From assembly GCA_030531915.1 (NCBI GenBank), contig JAUNMD010000009.1, positions 1-17,561 of the forward strand: a stretch of 17,561 nucleotides of DNA, read 5' to 3'. The notes below the pieces were generated by a model. The model saw only the letters and a program-made list of their open reading frames with translations, made no database searches and was not told the origin of the DNA. The position numbers and the translations under genes were made by a program. Shown here piece after piece: positions 1 to 6,467 of this stretch; the first letter of the stretch is position 1, and each line of letters starts with the position of its first letter. This stretch comes from Pseudomonadota bacterium (GTDB taxonomy: Bacteria > Pseudomonadota > Alphaproteobacteria > Rs-D84).

Positions 1-541
1 TGTGATTTCTTATATTCTGCACAGAATCAATAATATCACGGTATCGGGCGGAAATCCGTCGCTGATTATGATTGACGAAACCGCGCCTATGCTGGAAAAC
101 AAAATGTTCCGTGATAACTTTATTACTGGCCTGCAAGAAGGGCGCAAGAATCGTCAGGCGTATATGGTTGCGTTCCAGCGCGCGAATGTTCTGGACAAAC
201 TGGGGATTGGCGACGTTGTTCGTGGTCAGGCGCAAACGGTATTATTCTTCCGCAATCCGGCGGCGGACGCATCGGATTATCAGTACTGGAATCTGAATCC
301 GTTGGAAATGGCATTTATTCAGGGCAAGGCGTATCCGAACCTGAAACGTGCGGTGTTGTTGTCGCGACCGGTGACGGGCGAATCCGTGATTCTGAATACA
401 GAATTGGGCGGATTGGGTAATTTGCTGCGCCTGTTTGAATCGGGACGTTCGTCGGTATTATTGGCCGAAGAATTATACAAGCAATATGGCAATAATTTCG
501 TGTCTGAATATTTGAAAAAGCAGGGCGCGGGGGATTTATAA
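1..541 (+). CDS. virB4: VirB4-family type IV secretion ATPase, C-terminal part (5' truncated by window)
   Basis: This is the last 179 residues or so of a VirB4/TrbE/CagE-type ATPase, which powers type IV secretion at the inner membrane. The reading frame is open to the window edge, so the GTG at base 2 is not taken as the real start. The visible part has a Walker B strand (LIMIDETAPML, about residues 21-31 of the fragment) followed by the conserved region with GLQEGRKNRQAYMVAFQ and the C-terminal block containing QTVLFFRNPAAD and NLNPLEMAFIQG, all typical of VirB4. Walker A lies outside the window. The stop codon is 5 bases before the next gene, so the two are probably co-transcribed. Whether this belongs to a chromosomal secretion system or a conjugative element cannot be decided from the fragment. 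Confidence 0.85.
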   Translation, partial: VISYILHRINNITVSGGNPSLIMIDETAPMLENKMFRDNFITGLQEGRKNRQAYMVAFQRANVLDKLGIGDVVRGQAQTVLFFRNPAADASDYQYWNLNPLEMAFIQGKAYPNLKRAVLLSRPVTGESVILNTELGGLGNLLRLFESGRSSVLLAEELYKQYGNNFVSEYLKKQGAGDL

Positions 542-545
542 CAAA

Positions 546-1163
546 ATGTTATGGCGGGGTGCTGCGGTTTTATTGGGCGTTTGCTGTGCGACAATGGCGC
601 GCGCCGATGATTGCTTGGCATATAAACTGAACCCGAACGTAAATATTACCACGCCGCAATGGGTCAAAGAGGTTGTACAACCCCTGCGGCCAATGGATTT
701 ATTACACGGCAATGTGATTGCGACGTTGGACGATAACTATGACATTATTGCCGATATTACATCAATCGAGGATGGTTTTTGCGTTGCGATAAAATCCGTA
801 AATGCGTCGGTTGGGTACAGTAATTTCTTGGTACAAATTGATATGCGACACAGTCCATATTCATGCTCTTATAATGCGATTTTGGCGCACGAAGACGGGC
901 ATATACGCGCGTATTTGTCGGTAATTGATGACTTTGCAGATGAACTGAAAACGTCCGTCTATGCGGCCGCAGATTCGATTACACCGATATTTGTGAAAAA
1001 TTCGTCTGATATTTCGGCGGCGGTTGATGAACTGAATGCAGAATTACAGGCGCACCCTGATTTGATTTTGATAAAGCAAAAAATCAATGCCGCCCAAGAG
1101 ATACGTAACAAGCGCGTTGACCAAAACGACACGGGCGAAACACTGCGTCGCTGTTTTGAATAA
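546..1163 (+). CDS. secreted HExxH-motif protein downstream of virB4
   Basis: A 205-residue protein beginning with a short basic n-region, a hydrophobic core and an Ala-x-Ala cleavage site near residue 20 (MARADD), so it is probably exported to the periplasm. The motif AHEDGHIRAY at residues 114-123 contains HExxH (His115, Glu116, His119), the zinc-binding and catalytic core of many metallopeptidases, as in DUF922-like predicted proteases. Three Cys in the mature part (residues 23, 79, 107) could form a disulfide. The start lies 5 bases after virB4, implying one operon. A purine-rich stretch at the end of virB4 may serve as ribosome site. A role in remodelling the envelope for the secretion channel is inference only. 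The family is not firmly recognised. Confidence 0.7.
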   Translation: MLWRGAAVLLGVCCATMARADDCLAYKLNPNVNITTPQWVKEVVQPLRPMDLLHGNVIATLDDNYDIIADITSIEDGFCVAIKSVNASVGYSNFLVQIDMRHSPYSCSYNAILAHEDGHIRAYLSVIDDFADELKTSVYAAADSITPIFVKNSSDISAAVDELNAELQAHPDLILIKQKINAAQEIRNKRVDQNDTGETLRRCFE

Positions 1164-1177
1164 TTTCTGACGTATAT

Positions 1178-1528
1178 TTATTTGCAAATTGTGTGACCGA
1201 CGGCATTTGTGCGGCATGTAATTTTGCCACCCGACGCATTGCGACAAACGGTTGCGCCATTTGCATTTTTGCGACATGTGGTGCGCGCGCCGGATTTATC
1301 GGTGTAAACGGTTGTGCCGTTTGCCGCCACGCGCGATTTAATTGTTTTGCCGGTGTTTGTCGTAAATTTTTGGTTACCCATCGCGTCTATGCGTCCACGC
1401 ATGGTTTCGCCACTTGCGCGGTTGGTGCAATTTTGCGCGCCCAGCGCATTTTCATGACACGATACGGCGGCATTGGCATTGCCCGCCATCATTAGCGACA
1501 ATAAAAAAGTCACACTGTGCAATTTCAT
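1178..1528 (-). CDS. small secreted protein with tandem 20-residue repeats
   Basis: A 116-residue protein with a clear signal peptide (MKLHSVTFLLSLMMAGNANA, cleavage after residue 20). The mature part is four and a half tandem units of about 20 residues. The glycines of the NA-x-G corner fall at residues 30, 51, 71, 91 and 111, and the (S/T)-G corners at 40, 60, 80 and 100. Each unit alternates polar beta-strand-like segments with these Gly turns, and the last units gain Cys at fixed positions (85, 95, 105, 115). The gene is convergent with the HExxH gene, 14 bases away, with no visible terminator between them. Function is unknown. A periplasmic or surface beta-repeat protein is the likely nature. 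Overlapping frames on the other strand are discarded because only this frame has a signal peptide and regular repeats. Confidence 0.7.
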   Translation of the reverse strand: MKLHSVTFLLSLMMAGNANAAVSCHENALGAQNCTNRASGETMRGRIDAMGNQKFTTNTGKTIKSRVAANGTTVYTDKSGARTTCRKNANGATVCRNASGGKITCRTNAVGHTICK

Positions 1529-1584
1529 ATATTAAATAATAAAAACATTATTTACCCATGTCAAATTTCAACAGTGGGTTAAAT

Positions 1585-1812
1585 TTAGCCCCCGCAAATA
1601 TGGCATGGGCGACCACCACGTGCACGTGCGGCATCGTCGGTTGTCGTGATACAATTACGTGTGCAACGCGCAGCCGCAGAACACGAATGTTTATGGTATA
1701 TGTGCGATTTAGTGTTGTAATATACGCTGTGCGCATATGCCGGCGCAGATGGTGCGCCCGTCGCCAACCCCAGACAACAAATTATACCGATAACAGAAAT
1801 CAATTTATGCAT
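1585..1812 (-). CDS. small secreted protein with C-terminal Cys/His (PCxxC) domain
   Basis: A 75-residue protein. I chose the ATG at 1812, not an upstream one at 1869, because it puts a signal peptide (MHKLISVIGIICCLGLATGA, Ala-x-Ala at about residues 25-27) at the N-terminus and lies just after a good promoter. The mature part has IYHKHSC (residues 38-44), Cys50, Cys54 and ends ARARGGRPCHICGG, so Cys70-x-x-Cys73. This H-x3-C ... A-x-x-G-x-x-PCxxC layout is the small putative metal-binding domain also found at the C-termini of secreted nucleases and in other short exported proteins. That resemblance is from memory of the pattern, not a search. Partner and function are unknown. Confidence 0.65.
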   Translation of the reverse strand: MHKLISVIGIICCLGLATGAPSAPAYAHSVYYNTKSHIYHKHSCSAAARCTRNCITTTDDAARARGGRPCHICGG

Positions 1813-1837
1813 GTTTTTAATCTTGTTTTTCGAACAG

Positions 1838-1865
1838 ATATTAAAATATAAAAACGATATATCAA
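1838..1865 (-). promoter_or_regulatory. sigma-70-like promoter for the small secreted Cys/His protein
   Basis: Read on the minus strand, TTGATA (1865-1860) and TAATAT (1843-1838) are separated by 16 bases and lie about 26 bases before the chosen ATG. They match the consensus hexamers at 5 and 4 of 6 positions. The surrounding 1813-1963 gap is very AT-rich and holds nothing else I can support. Confidence 0.4.
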
Positions 1866-1963
1866 GCATAAATTAAACATAAAAATCAATCACAGGTTGT
1901 TTTTATGTAAAAATACACAAAATAAAACAAACACTATGATAAATGTTCAAAATTTAGTGCGGA

Positions 1964-3127
1964 CTACCTGTTACCCTTGGCGCGATTATGGCTTTTGCAT
2001 AACATTTGGCAATTTTTTATATCGGTTGCGCCACCCTTTGACCAAGCGGTCACGTGGTCGGCGTCCATATCAGACAATTTCCATATTTTGCTGTTATTTG
2101 CATCGCGCGACAGTGCACATAATGGACAATTTGACGTGTGCGATGCCTCTGCACGTTGCGTTTGCTTTGCGTAGACGGCGCGTTTTGTGGCCTCGTCAAA
2201 AACACGCACGTCCAGTAATTTGGTGTCCACGCACCCGCCAAGTATGTATTCAAATATACCCTTGCGATTTTTGACATATGGGTCGGCATATAACTCTTTG
2301 ACTTTGGATTCTATGATTTTTGGATCGTATGCCTGACGGTGGTATTTTTCATATAAACGTCCCCATTCCAGCCCACGCATTTCTGGTTCGATGTTTGGAA
2401 ACACGCTGGAAACCCAATCAATAACAGCCGCAAAATATTGCTTTAATTCGGTGATATTGTTGTCATTACGGTGCGCACTCATATAATCACTGATGTTATT
2501 ATTACTGACCCATTCTAGTGCTGTTTTCAGATAATCTTGACGATTTACCGTCCCAGAAACATATGCCCCCCATTTTTGAATATTTGCATTTTGGCTGTTG
2601 CTAAATTCTTCTTTGGCCAGTGTTACAAATGTCCCAGAATATACGGCATTTAATAATTCTTGGTCATTTAATGGGATGCCTTTGATATTGATTATTTTGA
2701 ACCATTCCTTGATTTCGGTTTCTGTACCAGCGCACTCGTAAATCAACAAATGTGTATCCAGTATTTGATTTTGTATATGTTGGTTCAGACCATCAAAATA
2801 TTGCTCCATACCATTTTGGTCTTTGATTGGGAACTTATTTGTAACATACCTGCCAATACTGGTTATACGTTGTTGACCGTCCAAAACCTCAAACTTGTCA
2901 TCAGCAACCTTGTTAAAATAAATCAGGCCCAGCGGGTAACCCTTGATAACAGAATCAATAACACCAGATTCACGGTTTTCTTGGGCATAAATATAGTTGC
3001 GCTGGTATTCTGGTTGAATTGTCAGTTTCCCAGACAGACCAAATAATCCGCGCCCCTCGTATTCGTTATATACAAATCCATCGCAAATATCGCGAATAGT
3101 TATATCGGTTCTGAGTGTTGTTTTCAT
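1964..3127 (-). CDS. DUF262 (GmrSD-like N-terminal) protein with C-terminal HNH nuclease
   Basis: A 387-residue two-domain protein. The N-terminal half carries DUF262/ParB-like signatures: IQPEYQRNY at residues 37-45, a YPLGLIYF strand near 64-71 and VLDGQQRITS at 81-90, where the DGQQR motif is the presumed NTP-binding/hydrolysis site of the family. The C-terminus is an HNH (beta-beta-alpha metal) nuclease: CPLC (Cys334, Cys337), MDADHV (Asp357, His358), Asn372, then CQMLCKSHN (Cys373, Cys377, His380, Asn381). DUF262 plus HNH/DUF1524 occurs in modification-dependent nucleases such as GmrSD, BrxU and SspE. Its start overlaps the stop of the EcoRI-type methyltransferase by one base (TAATG), which implies translational coupling and a shared restriction-modification or modification-sensing role. 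The exact partnership is inferred. Confidence 0.85.
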   Translation of the reverse strand: MKTTLRTDITIRDICDGFVYNEYEGRGLFGLSGKLTIQPEYQRNYIYAQENRESGVIDSVIKGYPLGLIYFNKVADDKFEVLDGQQRITSIGRYVTNKFPIKDQNGMEQYFDGLNQHIQNQILDTHLLIYECAGTETEIKEWFKIINIKGIPLNDQELLNAVYSGTFVTLAKEEFSNSQNANIQKWGAYVSGTVNRQDYLKTALEWVSNNNISDYMSAHRNDNNITELKQYFAAVIDWVSSVFPNIEPEMRGLEWGRLYEKYHRQAYDPKIIESKVKELYADPYVKNRKGIFEYILGGCVDTKLLDVRVFDEATKRAVYAKQTQRAEASHTSNCPLCALSRDANNSKIWKLSDMDADHVTAWSKGGATDIKNCQMLCKSHNRAKGNR

Positions 3128-4200
3128 TATGCATTACCTTTTATTAATATTCTAAAATATGGGTATTTTCCATCTATTGATAAATCTTTATCATCATCAC
3201 CTTTTCTGAATTTTATAATTTCAAATTGTTCAGGACAGTATTTATCAAGAAAACTGATTGGAACACCCATAACACCATCATAATCCGATGGTATGGCGTC
3301 TGAATATGGAACTTCTATGGCATCATAGTTGTCGTATTTTTGATAACCAATATTTCGAATTTCTTTGTGTTTGCTAAATTTTATATTGTCGTCCATTGTC
3401 ATCAAGGTAATATGTTTGTGACGTTTTCCATGTTCTATATTTGTAAACCATATTCCACTTGCTCGAGCTTTGACCTTGTTGTTTATTATTCTATATTTGC
3501 TACCTTCTTTATATTTTTTTATTAGTTCTTTTGCGACATTATCTGGGACATCAAATAATATATCAAAACCCATGGGCATTGTACCAACCCATAATTGATT
3601 TGATTTAATCAATGGAAAAACTTCTTTATAAGTTATGCAATTTTTGTTCCCGATAATTAAAAATTGTTTCTTTGAATCAATAACCCATGCAAGAAACTGG
3701 CGGAACAGCGAGAAGGGCGGGTTGGTTACAATGATATCTGCAGCATCACGTAATTTTTTTATCTCGTCACTGCGGAAATCACCGTCGCCGTCCAAGTATT
3801 GCCATTCTAAATCGTCTATATCAATGCGACCGTTATGATTTGTATCGCGGGTCAGTGTGAATATTTTTCCATGGGTTTCTGTTTTATCTTTGTTGAATTT
3901 TTCAGAATTATATTCAAACAGTGTTGGACAATAATCTGCACATGCATCTTTGCCCTTGGCGGCACATGCATAACTGGTTGATATCAGTTTTTTGATACCG
4001 AAACGTTCAAAATTCTGGGCAAAAAATTTTGTAAAATTACTCCATTCTGGGTCATCGCATGGTAATAATATAACCTTGTCGCGAAACACGTCGGGATTGT
4101 AGTCCAGATATGCATTCACTTCCTTTTGAATATCTGCATATTGTGTATAAAATTCATCGTTTTTTGCGCGTTTTGCCGCAGATAGATTTTTGTTTGCCAT
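3127..4200 (-). CDS. EcoRI-family adenine-specific DNA methyltransferase
   Basis: A 357-residue protein of the M.EcoRI family, which transfers a methyl group from S-adenosylmethionine to adenine N6 in a specific site. Seen here are the N-terminal KNDEFYTQYADIQKE block typical of the family, the catalytic motif TNPPFSLFRQFL (NPPF at residues 160-163), and the GDGDFRSDEIKKLRDAADII block preceding it. Residues 119-130 read DTNHNGRIDIDD, an EF-hand-like calcium loop with acidic or Asn residues at positions 1, 3, 5, 9 and 12. It is followed by the DUF262-HNH gene with a one-base overlap. A TATAAT box on the minus strand (4296-4291) and a hairpin just before the ATG suggest its own control. The gene is visibly AT-richer than the virB4 end, consistent with horizontal acquisition. 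Confidence 0.92.
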   Translation of the reverse strand: MANKNLSAAKRAKNDEFYTQYADIQKEVNAYLDYNPDVFRDKVILLPCDDPEWSNFTKFFAQNFERFGIKKLISTSYACAAKGKDACADYCPTLFEYNSEKFNKDKTETHGKIFTLTRDTNHNGRIDIDDLEWQYLDGDGDFRSDEIKKLRDAADIIVTNPPFSLFRQFLAWVIDSKKQFLIIGNKNCITYKEVFPLIKSNQLWVGTMPMGFDILFDVPDNVAKELIKKYKEGSKYRIINNKVKARASGIWFTNIEHGKRHKHITLMTMDDNIKFSKHKEIRNIGYQKYDNYDAIEVPYSDAIPSDYDGVMGVPISFLDKYCPEQFEIIKFRKGDDDKDLSIDGKYPYFRILIKGNA

Positions 4201-4203
4201 ATT

Positions 4204-4227
4204 GACACCCCGTTTTTTCGGGGCGTC
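4204..4227 (-). promoter_or_regulatory. hairpin covering the ribosome-binding region of the EcoRI-type methyltransferase
   Basis: On the minus strand GACGCCCCG, six A, then CGGGGTGTC form a 9-bp stem ending three bases before the ATG at 4200. One pair is G-U on the minus-strand RNA but would be A-C on the plus strand, so the structure fits the mRNA. The only Shine-Dalgarno-like run (GGGGTG) is inside the 3' arm, so the stem could limit translation. It lacks a following T-run, so it is not a normal terminator. Confidence 0.5.
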
Positions 4228-4236
4228 ATATTAAAC

Positions 4237-4268
4237 TGTCCAAATTTGACCATCGCTAGATTTGGACA
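4237..4268. repeat. 32-bp inverted-repeat site, probable serine-recombinase subsite
   Basis: The site has 12-bp arms around an 8-bp centre. TGTCCAAATTTG faces TAGATTTGGACA, with 10 of 12 positions matching and the outer 9 perfect. It lies between the recombinase stop and the methyltransferase start. A second site of identical length and identical outer six bases on each side begins 81 bp further on. Half-sites beginning TGTC are typical of Tn3/gamma-delta resolvase sites. Confidence 0.5.
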
Positions 4269-4291
4269 AAAATAAATTGTTTTTGAACTGA

Positions 4292-4930
4292 TTATAGTTT
4301 ATAATTTTGTCCAGTACTGGGGATGGTCAGTTCTGGACACTTGTTCGCGATAAATGTGCTGATGGTGGTGGGGCTGACGTTCAGGCGGCGTGCGACGTCG
4401 CGCAGTGACATATTTGATTCCAGCATTACTTTTATCAGGTTTGCTTTGCCGTCCAATTTATGGCGCGCGTTTTTTGCGCCGGATTTGCGACCAATGAATT
4501 TTCCATCGGCTTTGCGGCGGGCCAGTGCCTCTTTGGTGCGTTTTGATATCATTTCGCGTTCGATTTCCGCCGCCATACCGAATGCAAATGCCAGAACCTT
4601 GGATTGTAATGTGTTGTCCAGCGAATAGCCGTCTTTGACCGAATAAACTTTGACACCTTTGTTGAGCAAGGTTTCCAACACACGAAACAGCATAAACAGG
4701 CGGCGGCCAAATCGCGACAGTTCGGAAACTATGATTACATCGCCAAATTTTACGTTCTTTATCAGTGCGCCGAATTTGCGCATATTGGGGTCTGTTGTGC
4801 CGGACACGCCGTCGTCAATGATGTATTTGTCTATGTTCAGACCCAGTTTGATTGCCTTGGTATCAACGCCCAAACGTTGGTTGGCGGTATCTTGGGCATC
4901 GGTGCTGACGCGCAGGTATGCATAAACCAT
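4292..4930 (-). CDS. serine recombinase (resolvase/invertase family)
   Basis: A 212-residue small serine recombinase. The N-terminal catalytic domain starts MVYAYLRVSTDAQDTANQ with Tyr-Leu-Arg-Val-Ser, where Ser9 is the nucleophile and Arg7 is conserved. It continues with VIIVSELSRFGRR (about residues 66-78, SELSRFGR motif) and the long helix KVLAFAFGMAAEIEREMISKRT. The C-terminal DNA-binding domain, about residues 150-200, has a helix-turn-helix, MSLRDVARRLNVSPTTISTFI. Size and domain order match Tn3 resolvases and Hin/Mpi-type invertases, which cut and rejoin paired sites. The start at 4930 has an AAAGGA ribosome site. Two resolvase-like 32-bp sites lie at its 3' end. No transposase is present, so it may act on promoter or element inversion, or be a remnant of a transposon. 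Confidence 0.92.
   Translation of the reverse strand: MVYAYLRVSTDAQDTANQRLGVDTKAIKLGLNIDKYIIDDGVSGTTDPNMRKFGALIKNVKFGDVIIVSELSRFGRRLFMLFRVLETLLNKGVKVYSVKDGYSLDNTLQSKVLAFAFGMAAEIEREMISKRTKEALARRKADGKFIGRKSGAKNARHKLDGKANLIKVMLESNMSLRDVARRLNVSPTTISTFIANKCPELTIPSTGQNYKL
4318..4349. repeat. second 32-bp inverted-repeat site inside the 3' end of the recombinase gene
   Basis: TGTCCAGTACTG and CAGTTCTGGACA form 12-bp arms with one mismatch around an 8-bp centre. It shares outer TGTCCA/TGGACA and total length with the site at 4237-4268. It overlaps the last codons of the serine recombinase, so part of the symmetry could be coding coincidence, but the equal geometry of the two sites argues for function. 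Confidence 0.45.
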
Positions 4931-4984
4931 GTTATAATCCTTTGTTTTTGTTCAGGAAAATAATAGTAGATGCATTTTGCAGCG

Positions 4985-5131
4985 ACACACCGTTTTGGGT
5001 GTGTGACACAGTAGTGGATTTCCCTCGTCTGTCGCACGTTGTGCGCCGTGACTGCGGGCAAATTTGTAGTTATTCGAACTTCGTTTGTACTCGTTCTCAT
5101 ATACAAATTTTGAACCAGCAACTGACGTTGC
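4985..5131. other. non-coding stretch with a chain of stem-loops
   Basis: The gap 4931-5162 between the recombinase promoter side and the tRNA terminator has no convincing gene. It contains four consecutive hairpins: ACACACC/GGTGTGT (4985-5004), CGCAC/GTGCG with a GTT loop (5033-5045), AAATTTGTA/TACAAATTT (5060-5110) enclosing CGAAC/GTTTG (5075-5087), and GCAAC/GTTGC with a TGAC loop (5118-5131). It may be a structured RNA or a repeated intergenic element. Nothing identifies it further. Confidence 0.35.
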
Positions 5132-5162
5132 GGGGTCGCAAACCGATGGCCCACAATACAGA

Positions 5163-5204
5163 TTAAATAAAAGACACACCATTTCTGGTGTGTCTTTTAT
5201 TTAA
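5163..5204 (-). terminator. ancestral tRNA-fMet terminator, 19-bp perfect stem
   Basis: A perfect 19-bp stem (5163-5181 with 5186-5204) and a four-base TTTC loop, with AT-rich outer ends giving T-runs in both directions. It directly adjoins the CCA end of the tRNA-fMet fragment on the minus strand. Before the island integrated it would have terminated the tRNA transcript. It can work in both directions. Confidence 0.7.
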
Positions 5205-5252
5205 CTGGTTGCGGAGTGTGGATTTGAACCACAGACCTTCAGGTTATGAGCC
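5203..5252. repeat. attL: left attachment-site direct repeat (tRNA-fMet 3' fragment)
   Basis: The 50 bases are identical to 16399-16448. Bases 5206-5252 are the 3' 47 nt of initiator tRNA-fMet, from the anticodon through CCA, on the minus strand. Identity breaks immediately outside on both sides. The fragment lacks the 5' half of the tRNA and cannot be functional. It marks the left end of the island. Confidence 0.93.
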
Positions 5253-5314
5253 AGCTTTTTTATTGTTTAATAATGTTTAATTTTTATTAGTTTTCTCTTG
5301 ATTTTTCAAAGTGT

Positions 5315-5320
5315 TATAAT
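5315..5320 (+). promoter_or_regulatory. TATAAT -10 box, possible promoter of the rhuM-integrase operon
   Basis: A perfect TATAAT lies about 100 bases before the RhuM start, in an AT-rich stretch. No good -35 hexamer is present at 16-18 bases, so the promoter is weak or activator-dependent, or this is chance. The transcript would include the TTGTAGCCC inverted repeat at 5340-5378. Confidence 0.3.
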
Positions 5321-5339
5321 ACAATAGTTTTAACGTTTG

Positions 5340-5389
5340 GGGCTACAATTTAACCGTTTTTAATGGATTTTGTAGCCCAGGTGTTGCCC
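5340..5389. promoter_or_regulatory. left-end integrase arm-type sites (candidate)
   Basis: GGGCTACAA (5340-5348) and TTGTAGCCC (5370-5378) form a perfect 9-bp inverted repeat. The second copy continues into AGGTGTTGCCC. That 20-base segment (5370-5389) recurs near the right end at 16312-16331 with two differences. Repeats shared by both ends of an integrated element, offset from the core by about 70-120 bases, are the expected layout of tyrosine-integrase arm sites. Confidence 0.5.
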
Positions 5390-5422
5390 TGAATAGCAAA
5401 TACGTAGCAAAAGGTTTTTATA

Positions 5423-6460
5423 ATGGTAAATGAAGTTAAAATTACACCATCCATGTTTGTTTATCAACGCGATGGGACACCGGTAGTTAATGCGCGTTTT
5501 TTTAATAAAACATTATGGTATTCAACCCAGAATATTGCAGATTTGTTTGATACCACGACTCAGAATGTAGATTATCACCGTAAAAATATATATTTGGATG
5601 GTGAAATGGCGGAAAACGCGACATCCAAAGATTTTTTGGATGTCGTAAACCGTGGATTTCGTGGCCAAGTTGAGGAAAATGTTAAATATTATAACTTGGA
5701 TATGGTTATTGCTATTGGATATAGAATAAATTCAACATTAGCGACAGAGTTTCGTATATGGGCGACCAAGGTTTTACATGAATATATTCAAAAGGGATTT
5801 GCGCTGGATGATGAAAGACTGAAGGGCGGTTATGATTTTGATAGGGCATATTTTCGTGAATTACGCGAACGTATCAAAGATATTCGTGTGTCAGAACGAA
5901 TGCTATACCAACAACTAAAGGCAATTTATGCGTTATCTGCGGATTATAATCATGATAAACGTCAAACACTTATGTTTTTTGCCAAGGTTCAAAATAAAGT
6001 GCATTTTGCAATAACTGGTAGTACATCGGCCGAATTGATATACAAGCGTGCTGATGCCACAAAAGCACATATGAATTTACAGACATGGGACGGGGCACCA
6101 GATGGCGATATTGTAAAACGTGACATTATGTGGGCTAAAAACTATTTAACTGAACCAGAATTAAAAGAGTTAAAATATGTTATTAATATGTTCTTGGATT
6201 TTGCAGAACATAAAGCCGAAGCTGAAGAACCTATATTCATGAAAGAATGGGAGCAAGAATTAGACAAATTCTTGGCATTTAATCAAAAAGAAATTCTGGA
6301 AAACAACGGTAAAATATCACGCGTCCAAGCATTAAAAAAAGCAAGTGAAGAGTACGGAAAATACAAATTGCGTATAAAGCAGGAAGAAAAATCAGATTCT
6401 GAGCAAGAACGTTTGGAAGATATCAAAGAACTAGAAAAAATGTTAAAAAACAACCGTTAG
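5423..6460 (+). CDS. RhuM-family protein
   Basis: A 345-residue protein of the virulence-RhuM family. Seen here are an N-terminal segment with ARFFNKTLWYSTQNIADLFDTTTQNVDYHRKNI (a winged-helix-like DNA-binding region, residues 24-56), the conserved YNLDMVIAIGYRINSTLATEFRIWAT block (about residues 90-115), and a long helical, charged C-terminus with a coiled-coil tendency. Length is normal for the family. The name comes from a Salmonella gene. Family members are very common in genomic islands beside restriction-modification loci, and their biochemical role is not established. A ribosome site (AAAGG) sits 8 bases before the ATG. The integrase begins 7 bases after its stop, so the two are one operon at the left end of the island. 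A role in island maintenance is inference. Confidence 0.85.
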   Translation: MVNEVKITPSMFVYQRDGTPVVNARFFNKTLWYSTQNIADLFDTTTQNVDYHRKNIYLDGEMAENATSKDFLDVVNRGFRGQVEENVKYYNLDMVIAIGYRINSTLATEFRIWATKVLHEYIQKGFALDDERLKGGYDFDRAYFRELRERIKDIRVSERMLYQQLKAIYALSADYNHDKRQTLMFFAKVQNKVHFAITGSTSAELIYKRADATKAHMNLQTWDGAPDGDIVKRDIMWAKNYLTEPELKELKYVINMFLDFAEHKAEAEEPIFMKEWEQELDKFLAFNQKEILENNGKISRVQALKKASEEYGKYKLRIKQEEKSDSEQERLEDIKELEKMLKNNR

Positions 6461-6467
6461 TTGATTT

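Noticed and set aside
1193..1495. Plus-strand open frame rich in Cys and Ala
   Set aside because: It is the reverse reading of the repeat protein gene; the minus frame has a signal peptide and regular repeats.
4204..4227. Rho-independent terminator downstream of the serine recombinase
   Set aside because: There is no T-run after the stem on the minus strand, and it sits at the methyltransferase start; a translation-control hairpin fits better.
4952..5182. Minus-strand 76-codon frame before the recombinase
   Set aside because: It runs through several hairpins and part of the tRNA terminator, and has no recognisable domain.
1..5202. A tandem island in the same tRNA to the left
   Set aside because: I found no further copy of the tRNA 3' sequence between 1 and 5202.
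5203..5252. A second functional tRNA gene
   Set aside because: Only the 3' 47 nt are present; the 5' half, including acceptor 5' strand and D arm, is missing.
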